From Hondaea fermentalgiana (lineage: Eukaryota; Sar; Bigyra; Thraustochytrida; Thraustochytriidae): a stretch of 64,000 nucleotides of DNA. The notes below the pieces were generated by a model. The model made no database searches. It had not been told where the DNA came from and saw only the letters and a program-made list of their open reading frames with translations. Every line of letters starts with the position of its first letter. The first letter of the stretch is position 1. Shown piece after piece: positions 23,601 to 31,600 of the stretch. Made by a program: the position numbers and the translations under genes. The stretch spans positions 59,749 through 123,748 of the forward strand of contig NPFB01000144.1 of assembly GCA_014084085.1 (NCBI GenBank). The letters are read 5' to 3'.

Positions 23601-25843
23601 GTGGTGCCGCGACCGCGGACCCGGAGCGCGTCTCAAAGAAGAAGCCTGCATGGATGCCGGATGGGGCGTGGCTTCACGCTCACGCACTCGCGCAGCTTGT
23701 GCCATTCTTCCGCACGCTTCCGGAAGACATTAGCAAGAGCGAAGCGATGTGGAAGATGTGGTTCGAAAACCCGCGAACCGAAACGATGACGGTCCCGGAC
23801 TACGAAGACCGCTTCGAGGCAAGTGGCGTTGGTTCTGGAGCCTGGAACAAGCTACAGGTGATTCGCGCTCTTCGCGTGGATCGTACCATTCCCGCTGTGC
23901 GCAACTTTGTTCGCGCCGTTCCGGCGATGGGGGCGCGGTACGTGGATCCGGTGACGGACACGATCGAGAGCGTGTACGAGGACTCGAGCTTTTCGACGCC
24001 AATCATATACCTTCTCAGTTTGGGCGCAGATCCCACAGACGCGATTCAGCAGCTCGGCGCGAAGAAGAAGCGCGCGGTGAGCGCTGTGTCGATGGGCCAG
24101 GGGCAAGAGCCTGTGGCACTCAAGGCGCTTGACGCGGCGATGCGCTCGGGTGGCTGGGTTTTGCTGCAGAATTGCGACCTTGGGCTCAACTTCATGGCTG
24201 GCCTCGAGGAAACGCTCAAGGCCATGTGGGCCAAGTCGTGGGATGACCAGGATGCGCTGCGCGCGAGTCGCGTCTTTCTCACAGCCGCGCCGAACGAGCA
24301 CTTTCCCATGGGTATTCTGCAAATGGGCATCAAGGTCACCAACGAGGCGCCGCAGGGTATTCGCGCGGGAATGCTTCGCGCGTTTTCGACGCTCGTGGAT
24401 CAGGACCGTATCGACCGCGTCGATGCGCCCGTGTGGCGCCAGCTCCTGTACACACTATGCTTCCTGCACTGCACGCTCGCGGAGCGTCGCAAGTTTGGTC
24501 CTCTTGGGTGGTCTGTCCCGTACGAGTTTTCCGCGGGCGACATGGTCGCCTCGGTGGGATATCTCGAGAAGGCGCTCTACTCTAGCTCTACGACGAGCAT
24601 CGCCTGGCCAGCGCTGGCATACATTGTGGGCGAGTGCGTGTACGGTGGCAAAATCACCGACGCGTTGGATAGACGTCTCATGACAGCGTATGCCGATGCC
24701 TGGCTCAACGAGCGCGTGCTGTCGGCAGACTTCCGGTTCAACGAGACGGATGTCTCGGAGGACAGCTTTTCATACTCAGTGTGCGACAAGCAGGAGCACG
24801 CGGACTACTTGAGGCACATCCAGGCTCTCCCGGAAGAGGAGTCCGCCGGGGTCTTTGGCCTGCATCCCAATGCAGAGCTCAAGCATCGTCTCCTCGCCGC
24901 GGGCGAGCTGGTGGACGCTGTGACCTCAACACAACCTGGATCGGGCGTCGCGGTCGTCTCTGGCGCCGGGTCCGTGGAGGAGGCGACCAAGGACCGGTGC
25001 AACGAGCTGCTCAGCTCCATGCCGAGTACGGACCTCGCGACTGAGGTTGTGACGCAGATTATCAACGAGAAGCGAGGCGGTTTTGGCGAGCCGCTGAACG
25101 TCGTTCTCTCGCAGGAATGCGCGCTTTTGCAGCGTGTCGTGGACATGGCGCGCTTTGATCTCGTGCAGTTGGTTCAGGCCATTGATGGCGAGATTACACT
25201 TACGGAAACCTTGGCCACGGCAATGCACGCCGTGCAAAATGGTGCAGTCCCTCGTCACTGGCTGTACACGGTGGCCGGGGACTTGCGTTCGTGGATGGCG
25301 CCTTCGATTTCGTCGTGGTTCGAGACGCTGTGCAGTCGCCACAACCAGCTGTGGAGCTGGCTTAACAGTGGCCCGCCCTCGAGCTTTTGGCTGGCTGGTC
25401 TGCAGAACAAAAAGGCCTTTATTACGGCTACTCTGCAGGCGGTGGCGCGCGCTCATCGCGACGAAGAGTGGGCGCTCGATGATGTTGTGGTGTATGCTGA
25501 GGTCTCTGACCTCGCAGGGCCGGAAGCGGCCAAATCGCCGCCTAAGGAGGGCGTCCTGGTGCACGGCCTGTTTCTCGAGGGGGCGCGCTGGGTCAAACCT
25601 GGGCTTGCGGAGTCGGAGCCGAAGCAGCTTTTTGCTCCAATGCCCTTGGTGTATCTTACGGCCACGACGGTGGCCCAAAAGATGGCCGCGCGCGCCAGTA
25701 CGTCGGTGTACGAGTGCCCTCTCTACACCTACCCTCGTCGTACAGGTCAGCATCTTGTTACGATGCTGGATCTTCCAGCTGGCTCTGTCAGCCCGGAGCA
25801 CTGGACTTTGCGCGGCGTCGCGGTTCTTTGCAACCAAGAGTAG
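11696..25843 (+). CDS. axonemal outer-arm dynein heavy chain, gamma type (DNAH5/DNAH8 family)
   Basis: A single uninterrupted 4,715-residue frame, close to the usual length of the family. The N-terminal tail (DHC_N1) spans residues 1 to about 1,200 and includes FLFVERPFFELF near 918. The linker follows, then the AAA+ ring with four Walker A loops: GPAGTGKT (~1885), GPTGGGKT (~2170), GGSGTAKT (~2546) and GVGGSGKQ (~2974). The stalk and microtubule-binding domain occupy about 3210-3530, followed by AAA5, AAA6 and the C-terminal domain. AAA1 motifs CFDEFNRI and MNPGYAGRQELPENLK, and the segment KLCEEQLSQQKHYDFGLRN, match the DNAH5/DNAH8 gamma group rather than cytoplasmic dynein. It drives ciliary beating by ATP-dependent sliding of doublet microtubules. 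Serine/glycine-rich inserts lie just before AAA3 (~2480-2530) and before AAA4 (~2840-2860). Its presence implies a motile flagellated stage. Confidence 0.97.
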   Translation: MTSRIVTPRMRWCIGRIQETFGVDGAVVDEAIKAEGSFELLDGVLSEGGPSSCFVFYQPVYEPTDSGDWILKNPEPQLVFARGWEPGRLRARGKKACYFLRLGPIDKEQSSCNNLVHGELGDDPLKSLELSLSRLYQPLCESRASWGQADEEQTREFLDACNKVSAELKESIKSLYGGLELRKPDKRFEIDGAGRNLAQRTKDDQELVDHFEGLLEEWCDQIETYLESTSADSYESSAPDAGPMTELEAWKRRMQRLTSITEQLKTKDCKTVIAVLSSLTKNPQDSNRQKVFSLLRRWKQIDINITEAANEAKDNVKYLFTLEKFIEPLYSGTPESVVDTLPALMNSIKMIHTIARYYNTMERMTNLFSKITNQMISCCKKCILVENPDLWSQDPEALVQRLEACLKLNDSYQENYRLTKDKLLTMPKGKQFDFSEQQIFGKFDLFCRRVIKLIDMFSTIHQFRALANHKLEGMEALTDQFQTIISEFRRKNHDLLDYHNNKFDRDYVEFNVAISDLESSLQQFINDSFERITSIENSLNLLKKFQAILQRENLKSDLDSKFNIIFQNYGLELEVVQQLYERHKHAPPIPRNLPPVSGNIMWSRHLLKRIEEPMKKFESNQNVLSTKDAKRIIKTYNKVARTLVAFEYLWFQAWQQSIETAKAGLQATLIIRHPDDDRLYVNFDQEILQLIREAKCLDRMGIDIPESAKIVLLQETKFKSYYNDLQYALKEYERVTRRVIPVAADLLKPHMRDMEYKLRPGMITLTWTSMNIDAYKHHIHTGLAKLEELVTNINDIIENRIEKNLKVVSKTVLVDLPSDRSTQLSDFVAMQEKRIRVQSKFLHGKNVEIEHAVNDLMELVQSYPLDPHIDAVSQEEITNVKRNYRFKMYCALLKCTKNSLNMIKERVGNRGSGAGGGFLFVERPFFELFVNLQTPKVQITPDLEDVQSAINKSALAVLKCSKSLYDWDQDLVPEAERKTFFDEITCDLQIAVVCLLLTGSVQGLKQNVTKYLERFYEYQWLWSDDKDRAYSKFMATKPTLPEYEAKLMEFQEVDRQINEITSMHVIGAMSINTSTLKNNLRYEVQTWKLTFSRFLHEQARGDMEDLYNYMKQTEQRLKRSENIKKLVHKESSSSNSDVLQELSSIMDVLREIRERESGIEQEISPVLDMYSMLERFVGSQGLGDQENDNKEVLRYRWECLVDYAERVTDELGELQESFKRKLLRDIKEFVNDVIVFRNDFVANGPMVPGISPKVAVDRLRRFHEEYEIRERKFNLYRNGEELFALQATSYPELTKTKKELVLLDQLYKLYTDVIDTIDDWKQIEWEKVRDEIDAMAVKMDAFATRCKKMPGKLRDWDAYKDLKKQIDEFTVVLPLLQALAKPSIMQRHWTEVSRKCGTEFVVGPEFRLCALLDANLIPVAEDIEEICDSADKQLQIQNKIAEIAEAWQLREFDFVVWKSRGIYVFKNVLPIVEDLEDSQMQLQTMLTMRHVFPFKNEAQAMLVTTSDTAETLERWIKVQTLWCSLESVFSGGDIAKQLPMEAKKFQKIDKDFDKVMRKAFATKNVIQACQNDILKQNLIVFYNELEKCQKSLEGYLEQKRNKFPRFYFVSNPVLLQVLSQGSDPLAIQPFYEKIFDSIDEVVHDAENPQFIEGFFSRIGVDEERIPLSARVQCKGNIEDWLMDLLAEHRNTMKDVARDCAARAGAITDASQLRPVVDALPGQFALLAIQLNWSADCAEALHVCKQKKTALKDCSAKAAQILSELSSWCLTDLGTKMNRIKMESLVTIQVHQRDVITDIAALHKVKKISDPSDFEWQKQCRFEWRPDGKDAVSDSGALAISITDIEFNYSYEYLGCRDRLVITPLTDRCYITLAQALGMGFGGAPAGPAGTGKTETVKDMGRALGVYVMVSNCSDQFSYLDCAKIFKGLCQGGLWGCFDEFNRITLPVLSVVAQQVLAIQNAKKAHATSFSFPGDPTPCHLNPVCGFFITMNPGYAGRQELPENLKSLFRGVAMMVPDRMIIMKVKLCSVGYTTFTSLAKKFAQLYKLCEEQLSQQKHYDFGLRNILSVLRTCGANKRENLEKPEDFLMYRTLRDMNLSKLVAQDVPLFLSLLTDLFPKCTSPPVSIHPEIEPAIKEVALAKGLILEDAWVKKVVQLYETYKVRHGIMLVGPTGGGKTEICNTLAAALSKASDVTYKFARINPKAIRAAEMYGEVDKVSGEWTTGVFAATWAKMNQRSNRFNTWLICDGPVDAIWIEDLNTVLDDNKILTLANGDRIPMTDQNRILFEVESLRNASPATVSRAGIIYVSESDLDWYAVAKSWMQKQDPEHAAFLATMLSKWIGTWSPSDPGELYQKLARADFGDEVIQTSRVGKISNLLSLLSSMMSSVKLSDTVVEMEEELEKLFVMSLLWSFGGNLEPEGRQRFDDYLRTIDRDMLPELEEQDETSFEYVVDLGSLTWQSWDPEAWEYPVIESKSSHADSVATPRAQRESIDGVEGLNSGELSANKALGAESTLDFSNLLVPTMDSTRACFLLDSMHQQGLPVMMVGGSGTAKTSTALMFFAKLDPSVRTVKRVNFSSATKPIGLQNAIESELDKRGGKNFGPAGGKKMTVFLDDISMPSINEWGDQPTLEFARQLIEFDCFAFLDKDKRGDMKHCEDLQYVAAMAHPGGGHNDVPSRLKRHFFIFNMVLPSMTSINNIYGQMLAGRFSGDDGMLSGAAQEVIGKLTSATIQVWQWAQRKFLPTPRKFHYVFNMRDVSRVFQGILLCPKETILNCSVSAPNEDQALTLVKLWKHECERVFCDKLVDQTDKLRYLDHAAIVLQDNFGDALAAKTAIRSDFEDSQLVQQQHKDGVNGANSSGSVEGGIEDLDGAARVQADMGLEIVKKSAEPFVNFLRDDVLDADGDVVAKAPKVYEHGGRLGGLRERVADFMLKQNAEEPSKALKLVLFDDALNNLLRISRIISMPRGSALLVGVGGSGKQSLTKLASYIAGYDLFQITPTKSYNVSSLLDDLRSLYRVAGQERRDVTFLFTDQDIKEEGFLEVLNMLLMTGEIPGLFSKEDMIGLTADLEQHALRERGADFEISPATLRQFFFDSCRDRLHVVLCMSPVNVHFAERARKFPGLINCCTINWFLRWPDAALKDVANGLIGSYHPGEHGMYLRSEDGSTDDDPAVRASLVEFMGSVHRIVVDSCTEYEKKMRRQVYQTPKSYLSFIDTFKVQYETKLARLQEKEERISLGLEKLIQGAADVEELKLVLAQEQEKLLKTTKETNRMIGDLETKSLEAKKEQDKVNLIKGDCEEDAARIKLEKEACEQDLAQAQPYLDQAESAIKSIKPAHINEVKKLAKPSDIIKLVFDGVLILFKARLNPVKECTLTVKKQQVTFVEPSYSHAQKMMGSASFLKDLLEFSKSGKDLINDETIEFMMPYLNLSNFTPAVAKSASAAAEGLCTWVHAMRSYHEASKIVKPKLEALALASSELETAQTNLDEASMRLDACKQTLHELQDSFNAKLREKAGIEENAKLLQKKMTQAASLINGLANERRRWSEDKAMFAAQKRRLVGDVAVSCAFVSYCGAFNQEFREDLVQHKLVREAASLGVPVSEEVNPISFLVDAATVSDWGLDGLPSDPLSVQNGILVTQSSRYPLLVDPQGQALNWLVRKETRAERLPSFGVVQMNSPKLREHLELAMSEGLALIVAGVEEDLDPMLDPVLEKEVVRKGKSLYINVADKACAFHPEFTAFFVSRLPNPHFSPELQAKTTVVDFTVTLKGLEDQLLDVVIGREQKALQDQLEQVIEDVAVNTKLLMSENDKLLYKLTSNSGSLLDDEELVTVLKKVKETAETVKTKLRDAEETRVSINEKREQYRPVATRGAVLYFSIVECSALNCMYQTSLQQFNELFLKSTLEDYAPRNASVHKRVHNIIEALTYLTYRYINRGLYEKDKLTFVLVVTMKVLLVAGELTSRDMAAFFRGAATADPERVSKKKPAWMPDGAWLHAHALAQLVPFFRTLPEDISKSEAMWKMWFENPRTETMTVPDYEDRFEASGVGSGAWNKLQVIRALRVDRTIPAVRNFVRAVPAMGARYVDPVTDTIESVYEDSSFSTPIIYLLSLGADPTDAIQQLGAKKKRAVSAVSMGQGQEPVALKALDAAMRSGGWVLLQNCDLGLNFMAGLEETLKAMWAKSWDDQDALRASRVFLTAAPNEHFPMGILQMGIKVTNEAPQGIRAGMLRAFSTLVDQDRIDRVDAPVWRQLLYTLCFLHCTLAERRKFGPLGWSVPYEFSAGDMVASVGYLEKALYSSSTTSIAWPALAYIVGECVYGGKITDALDRRLMTAYADAWLNERVLSADFRFNETDVSEDSFSYSVCDKQEHADYLRHIQALPEEESAGVFGLHPNAELKHRLLAAGELVDAVTSTQPGSGVAVVSGAGSVEEATKDRCNELLSSMPSTDLATEVVTQIINEKRGGFGEPLNVVLSQECALLQRVVDMARFDLVQLVQAIDGEITLTETLATAMHAVQNGAVPRHWLYTVAGDLRSWMAPSISSWFETLCSRHNQLWSWLNSGPPSSFWLAGLQNKKAFITATLQAVARAHRDEEWALDDVVVYAEVSDLAGPEAAKSPPKEGVLVHGLFLEGARWVKPGLAESEPKQLFAPMPLVYLTATTVAQKMAARASTSVYECPLYTYPRRTGQHLVTMLDLPAGSVSPEHWTLRGVAVLCNQE

Positions 25844-26389
25844 ACTCAACTTTTATGCGTATAAGAAATTTTCAATCAATAGATCATCGACTTCACTTTC
25901 CTTTGCTCAAACAATTCCAGCATTCGTGTTGGGTCACAAGTTTCCGGCTGTGTCGACTGCGTTGCGCCGTTTTTGGCGAACTTGAAGAGAAAAGAAATTG
26001 CTCGCTGTCTTGATGTTCAATCGTCCAAAAGAGGTGAACTAGAAAGCGTGAGGCAGCGTTATTCAAGAGTGGTAATAGCAGAGTCCTGAAACGCGCCTTC
26101 CAAAGCATTGTTAGCGTCTCGCGATCTAATCGAGGCATCAATACCATCCGCAAAGCCTGTAGACGGCCAGAGCTCGAAAGTTGTAGGAACGTATCATGGC
26201 TGCAAATACGCGTACTGTCCGTCACTAAAGGGTTTGTTGGCTTTTGCTTTTGGAGAAGAAAAGAGTTCGCAAACCGAGGAACCAATGCGATACTAAAGTA
26301 GCCAAGGCATCTATCTTCAGGTCCACACTTGATCCTGTTTTCAAGAGCTGAATGATTGATTTATGAACGAGTTGATTAGCCACTCATAA

Positions 26390-26700
26390 CCCGACGTCGC
26401 AGCACTTCGTAAACAGAAGATTATCGCAACGTTTGAGCATTACGAGGGATCGCTTAACAAGATGGGCACAGCTGCGCAGCGAAAGGTTCTGCAGAAGATC
26501 TAGATCAAAGAAAACGTGTTGCCGGAGGCAACGTCGAGAAGAGGATATCGCGTGCTCTTTGCGCCACCTCACTCCTCTGATCTGCAGCCCATCGGACTCG
26601 TTTTTTTGGGGGTGGGGGGGGGGGGGCGTGAAGCCAGACAAAGTTCACCTTACTTCAACAGAAGCCTTTGGTCGAGGAGCTTGGTGAGCTTGGTGAGACA
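26390..26700 (+). pseudogene. decayed DDE (Tc1/mariner-like) transposase fragment
   Basis: The + strand frame between an in-frame TAA at 26387 and about 26620 reads as the end of a DDE-type transposase. It contains RGYRVLFAPPHSSDLQPIGLVF, like the 'GHxVLFTPPYxxDLQPIELVW' block before the last catalytic acidic residue in eukaryotic DDE_3 transposases. The usual Glu of PIE is Gly (PIG), the frame has an internal TAG at 26501, and it runs into a long G tract around 26605-26628 after which similarity fades. No terminal inverted repeats or target-site duplication were identified. It is read as a dead remnant; family assignment is by motif only. Confidence 0.55.
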
Positions 26701-26971
26701 TATCCCGTCATTGACGAACCAATCCTTGGCCGACAATGCCGACGGTACTGGCGGAGTTGATGAGGGTCATCTCTTTGGAAAAAGATGATACCCTTTCCTC
26801 GAAGAACAGCTCATACAAAGGATAAAACACTTCAGAAGTGAAAACAATGAGAATGTTTACGAAATTTTTCACCTTGCGCAAGGGCATCTTCGCTCTCGCC
26901 TCACGCTCAAGCGCTCGTCGCTCAGACTGCTGCCCTGGTCTTATTACGCTCTGTAATAAGTCTTGCTTTGC

Positions 26972-27026
<55 letters not shown>

Positions 27027-27036
27027 GGCAGGCAGG
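26972..27036. repeat. CAGA microsatellite with CAGG end
   Basis: About fifteen tandem CAGA units turning into CAGG, directly visible. Confidence 0.92.
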
Positions 27037-27286
27037 TCCTGCTGCAGCTGCCACGGTCCGAAATCTTGAGTTGCCACGGTTGTTTTCGTCGATTCGGCAG
27101 GCTCTTCTCGAGACTGCGCTAGAAAGTGAGCTGGACGCCCGCATTTACGTCGGTTTTGCTCCCGCCGCTTTTTCAAGCAGCACCTTTCCCCGAGACCGCC
27201 CTCCACGACCGCGTCTACGTCTCGGGTTTTGCTCCCGCTCTGTGCCTTATTATCCAAAGCGCAGGCACTGTCAGTCGTTGTGAGCC

Positions 27287-27287
<1 letters not shown>

Positions 27288-27320
<33 letters not shown>
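27288..27320. repeat. CA dinucleotide microsatellite
   Basis: About sixteen uninterrupted CA units, directly visible. Confidence 0.92.
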
Positions 27321-27323
<3 letters not shown>

Positions 27324-27775
27324 GCAAACACGCACGCGCGGGGGGACAGCGCGCTTCCGTCTAAGGACGCGCCAGCTTCCAGCTCCTGTCCGAGTCGAGT
27401 CGGAGTCTTCCGTAAAACCTCGAGCAGCCAGCCACAAGGCCGACCGCGCCACTAGCTGGCTGTCTGCACCTCGCCTCAGCAGGCTGGAAATCCGGGGCGC
27501 GCGAATGCAGCGTTTCGGAGGCGACAGACTCTTGCCTTCGCGGTGCACTATCCGCCGCTGCTCGTGCTTGCCGTGCTGGCTGTTCTTCGAATGGATGTCT
27601 GTCTGTAACCAGCGCACATGCACAGTAGGTAAAGCACTGTGTTATGTTCCAAACTCAGAGTAAGAGCGGAGGCGGGAATCCGCACGCTGGCCACCAGTGC
27701 CCGTGCGACTGCCGCCAGGCTCAGATGCAGCTGCAGCCGGCGGCATCGACGCCGGCAGCGGAGCGGAGCGGGCTC

Positions 27776-27830
27776 TCTCTGCTCTGCTCTGCTCTGCTCT
27801 GCTCTACTCTGCTCGTCTCTGCTCTGCGAG
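27776..27830. repeat. CTCTG pentanucleotide repeat
   Basis: Tandem GCTCT/CTCTG units with minor interruptions. The reverse complement of the same motif occurs at about 5780-5815. Confidence 0.8.
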
Positions 27831-28071
27831 CGCAGAGGCCGCACTCGCCCTCGCCTTTTGGCCCTTCCGGTATGGCGGTGCGGCACGCGCGGAGGTGCGC
27901 CGCTGCGGGGGGACAGAGGCCGGGTGGGTGAGGGCACGCCGGCGCGTGCACACCCACAGCCGGCGGACGCGCTAGCTGGGCGCACACCCCGGGACATGGC
28001 GCGTGTGTAGGGGTTTACTATGTTAAAGTCTAGGAAACCGATTACGGCGGCCAGCGCGAGGAGTCCGAGCT

Positions 28072-28111
28072 GGGGGGGGGGAGGAAGGGAAGGAGAAAGG
28101 GGGAAAGGAAG
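28072..28111 (+). repeat. homopurine tract
   Basis: Forty consecutive purines beginning with a run of ten G, continuing after one C to about 28131. Such tracts can form triplex or G-rich structures; no function is shown here. Confidence 0.7.
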
Positions 28112-28487
28112 CGGGGAAGAGAGGAAAGAGACGCAGATTGACAGCGCGAAAGGCGCAGCATCGCAGGCGCCCGCCGCGCGCAACAACCAAGCCAAGCCTG
28201 ACAGAGCCACGCCAAGCCGGGCAAGCCAAAGCCACGCCACGCCACGCCACGCCAGGCAAAGCGCAATCGCTGCGAGCGCGCCGCAGCCGGGCCGCGCGCG
28301 AGCGAGCGAGCGAGCGGGCGGAGCGGGGCCGGCGCGCGGGCAGTACGTCTACCGCCTGCTCCGCAGACAGAGCTAGCGCGGTCGATCGATGGCCGGAGCG
28401 GCCACCGCGTGCGGGCGCGCGCGGCGCAAAGCGGCAACGCGGCGCACGGCGGCTAGGCGGAGCGCGGCGCGGCGCGGAGCGGAGGGC

Positions 28488-28587
28488 NNNNNNNNNNNNN
28501 NNNNNNNNNNNNNNNNNNNNNNNNNNNNNNNNNNNNNNNNNNNNNNNNNNNNNNNNNNNNNNNNNNNNNNNNNNNNNNNNNNNNNNN
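28488..28587. other. assembly gap (100 N) flanked by a 15-bp duplication
   Basis: Exactly 100 unknown bases. The 15 bases immediately before it (28473-28487) are identical to the 15 immediately after it (28588-28602). The two contigs therefore probably overlap, and the true gap may be negative or very short. Confidence 0.9.
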
Positions 28588-28605
28588 CGCGGAGCGGAGG
28601 GCGCG

Positions 28606-31600
28606 ATGCGGGCGGCGGCGGCGGCGCTGGCGGTGGTGGCGGCGGTGGTGGCCGCGCTGGCGGCGCCCGCGCGCGGCGAGAACATCCTGACGCTGGACTG
28701 CCAGGGAGGCCTGCACGTGCTCGAGGGCCTGCCGCTGGAGACGCACGTGAACCTGGCGAGCCTCAAGGCGGCGGCGAACCTGCTGGGCGAGCAGTGGCTC
28801 GAACGCGCGCGGTGCGCGTGCGGAGAGGCGCCCGACGCGGAGCTCATCCGCCGCTTCGTGCCCTCGGCAGACTTCTTCGTCGCCGCGCTCGCACACCAGG
28901 ACGACGGCAACGGCGGGTACACGCTGGACGATTCCGCCTTTGAAAACTCTTGCGCGGGCACAGATAGCGGCGTGCAGGCTGTCTTCTCCGCAATAAGCTC
29001 GGCTTTTCCCGTGATCGATGGGGCCAAGCTCAGCGGCGTGGAACTGCCGAGCACGTGCTCGTATCAATCGCTTCAAAATGGACAGGGCTGCCAGCTCACG
29101 CTCAATGGCATGGTCAACAGTACGTGGGTGAAGAGCGAGTCAACCGTGCTCAATGTGGTCATTGACCGCTGCGAAGATTCAATCACCTGGCCCTTCATCT
29201 CAATTGACTGTGAGGGCACCGACTGCGATCAGGTGCTGGTGCAGCCTTGCGATTCTGACGCCGACTGCACTTCTGAATTTCAGTCATGCAAAGGCTTCTT
29301 TGGCAACACCACCGAAGATGCTATCGCGCTCATGGCCGACCTCGGCTTCACTGTTGGCGACGACGCCACCTGCGCCACTGCCGGTAGGGAGATCCAGCTG
29401 CCCGTCTTCGCGGACGAGATTCTTCTGGGTATCTTCGGCCTTGAGGCAGAACCTGGTCTTCTCTTCGATATGCGTACATGCACGCCGACTTTCTACGACT
29501 TGGCCAGCATCGCGCGTGACCTCATCGTCGATGGTGGCAGTGACAGCTCGAGCAGCAGCAATTCGTATGGTGGGTACGATGGGTACGACGGGGGCGATGG
29601 CAGCTCCTCATCCTCCTCGGAAAGTACGCTGGATGCACTTCTGGGTCTGATCTCACCCCCATTCAGCGCGACCGAGGTGAAGACGGAAATTACCGACACG
29701 GCAATGGTTCTTCCTGGATTCGACATTGGTTACTGTGCGAGTCTAGGATGCCACCCCAGCCACCTCGGCGACGGCTACTGCAATCCAAAGTGCAATGTTC
29801 CCGAGTGCCTCTACGATGGCAATGAGTGTGCAAATTGCGAATGCGTCAGCGGTTCTGATTACTCAACCTGCAACAAAACCTCCTACGATGGCTTCTTCAT
29901 TGCGAGCTTTTCAACCTACTCCTCCTCCTCCTCGTACCTTGACGTTTTCCCTGCTGCACAGCCCTCAGCAGATGTCTGTGCGGTGGACACGAACTCTACC
30001 CTTTCTGAATACGATGCGTTTGCTGCCTGTGGTGAAAAACCACCTGCAACTTCCGGGCCCGAATGGTTTTGCACGATCAACGGCGAGCAAACGGCAGAGG
30101 GGGGTATTGTAAATGGGACAGTCCTTTTTAGCGCCACGAGCATCGATAGCAACGGGAATGTTCTCTTTGACTGCGCCGATGGCGACGAAAGCGTGGCGCG
30201 GCAGAGGCTCTGCACATGCGCATCACCGGTGAACGTTTCCGAGTGTTGGGATTATCCATTCGATTACGCGATCACTTGGACCATCGCCGGAGAGTTCCCG
30301 GAGGATGAAGCGCTTTGCGGCCCGAGACCTACGTTCGAGACGTGCCCTCTTGCCACGTTAACGACGGCAGTTCCTCGAGCTGGCCTCGTCTCCCCCTTGG
30401 CGCTCGACCCGGCGACCTTTGACAAGGATGGTAACTCACACTTTACACCCGACATTGCGCCTGCGGACTCGAATATTCTCTATACATTGTGCGACGGGAC
30501 CATCGTCGCAAACCTTTTCAACCCCTTCCTTTCCGTCGCTGTTGCAATGCCGAACCTGAACTCGACCTTGACACATCTCAAGAACGCGATTCGTCAGATG
30601 GACGACTGCGGCAGCAATTGGTCCGCTCTCGCTGGCGACAATGCAACGGTGGCGTTTGACTTTTGGAAACCTGCTTTTTGGCTTGGAGCCCTCATGCCCG
30701 GGGACTACATCAGCTCTCGTGGAAATGCCACACTCGGTTACAAGTTTGAGAACTCTGAGCCGCTTACGTTTTCAAATGCCGAAAGCCTTAATGTGGAGAA
30801 TCTTCTTTCTGGTCCCTCGTCGCCAGTTCGATTCGAGATTTCGCTCGCAGAGCCTTTCGGCGTGAGCCAGTTCGACGTCGCTGTGGAGATTGACACATGT
30901 GATTCCGAGAATGGGGCCTCTGAGCTGTCGCAGCTCAAGGTCGCCCTCGTCGCGCCCTTTATTCAAGGCGTCGTTGACGGCGTTAGCACCTGCGCAGACA
31001 CCTTGCTCGATACCTGCCCCGGGACTGCCGAAGACTCTTTTTGCTTCGACTTTAGTACTCCCATTGCGAGCATCTTTGGCGACAGCGATGACGGAAGCGA
31101 GACGACAGGCTTGGGCGAGTTCTCTTACATTTTCGACGCCTTCGTGTGGCGCGACACGATTGCCCCACCAGAGCTTTGTCTCGAGCTCGACGACCGCTTT
31201 TCGCTGCTTTCTGTGCGCCGCCTCCTCTTTGATCTCGTCCTTGCAGACGGTGTCTCGGCGCCGCTGGAAGTCCCAGCTCTCACCGAAGAACTCCTTCTCG
31301 CGTGCCTTCCTGTTTTTTTCCAGACCATTGACTCACTCTTCAGTGATTCTCAGGTGTACTGCTATTCCAATTCCCCATACGATACGACCTGCAATGACGG
31401 TCTATCCGTCACTGAATGCGAAGAAAGCTTCGCAAACCTCACACTGCCCCAGTGCTCTTCTTATGGCTCTACATACGATCCTTATACGTCTGCGACAAAC
31501 TGCTCTACGGCCATTGGGAAGCATATAAGCTGCGACTATGCCGTATGCGTTGGGTACCAGACGGCGAACACCATAGTTTATGGTGGAGATTACCATGCAC

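Larger units (their letters stand above)
25844..28605. other. long spacer between dynein and REJ/GPS genes
   Basis: No intact gene recognised. It holds a decayed transposase-like segment (about 26390-26700), a CAGA microsatellite, a CA dinucleotide run, CTCTG pentanucleotides (27781-27830), CGCCA repeats (about 28233-28256), a pure purine run (28072-28111) and a 100-N gap. Short open frames here are repeat-driven. The right part is presumably promoter and leader of the gene at 28606. Confidence 0.6.

Noticed and set aside
26922..27623. 233-codon minus-strand frame
   Set aside because: Made of translated CAGA and CA microsatellites; no domain.
28138..28605. N-terminal extension of the REJ/GPS protein
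   Set aside because: It begins at TTG, is Arg/Ala repeat translation and crosses an N gap; the signal peptide at ATG 28606 is the natural start.
25844..28605. tRNA or other small RNA genes in the long spacer
   Set aside because: Scanned by eye for A-box and GGTTCGA-type B-box pairs; none found. A covariance-model search would be decisive.
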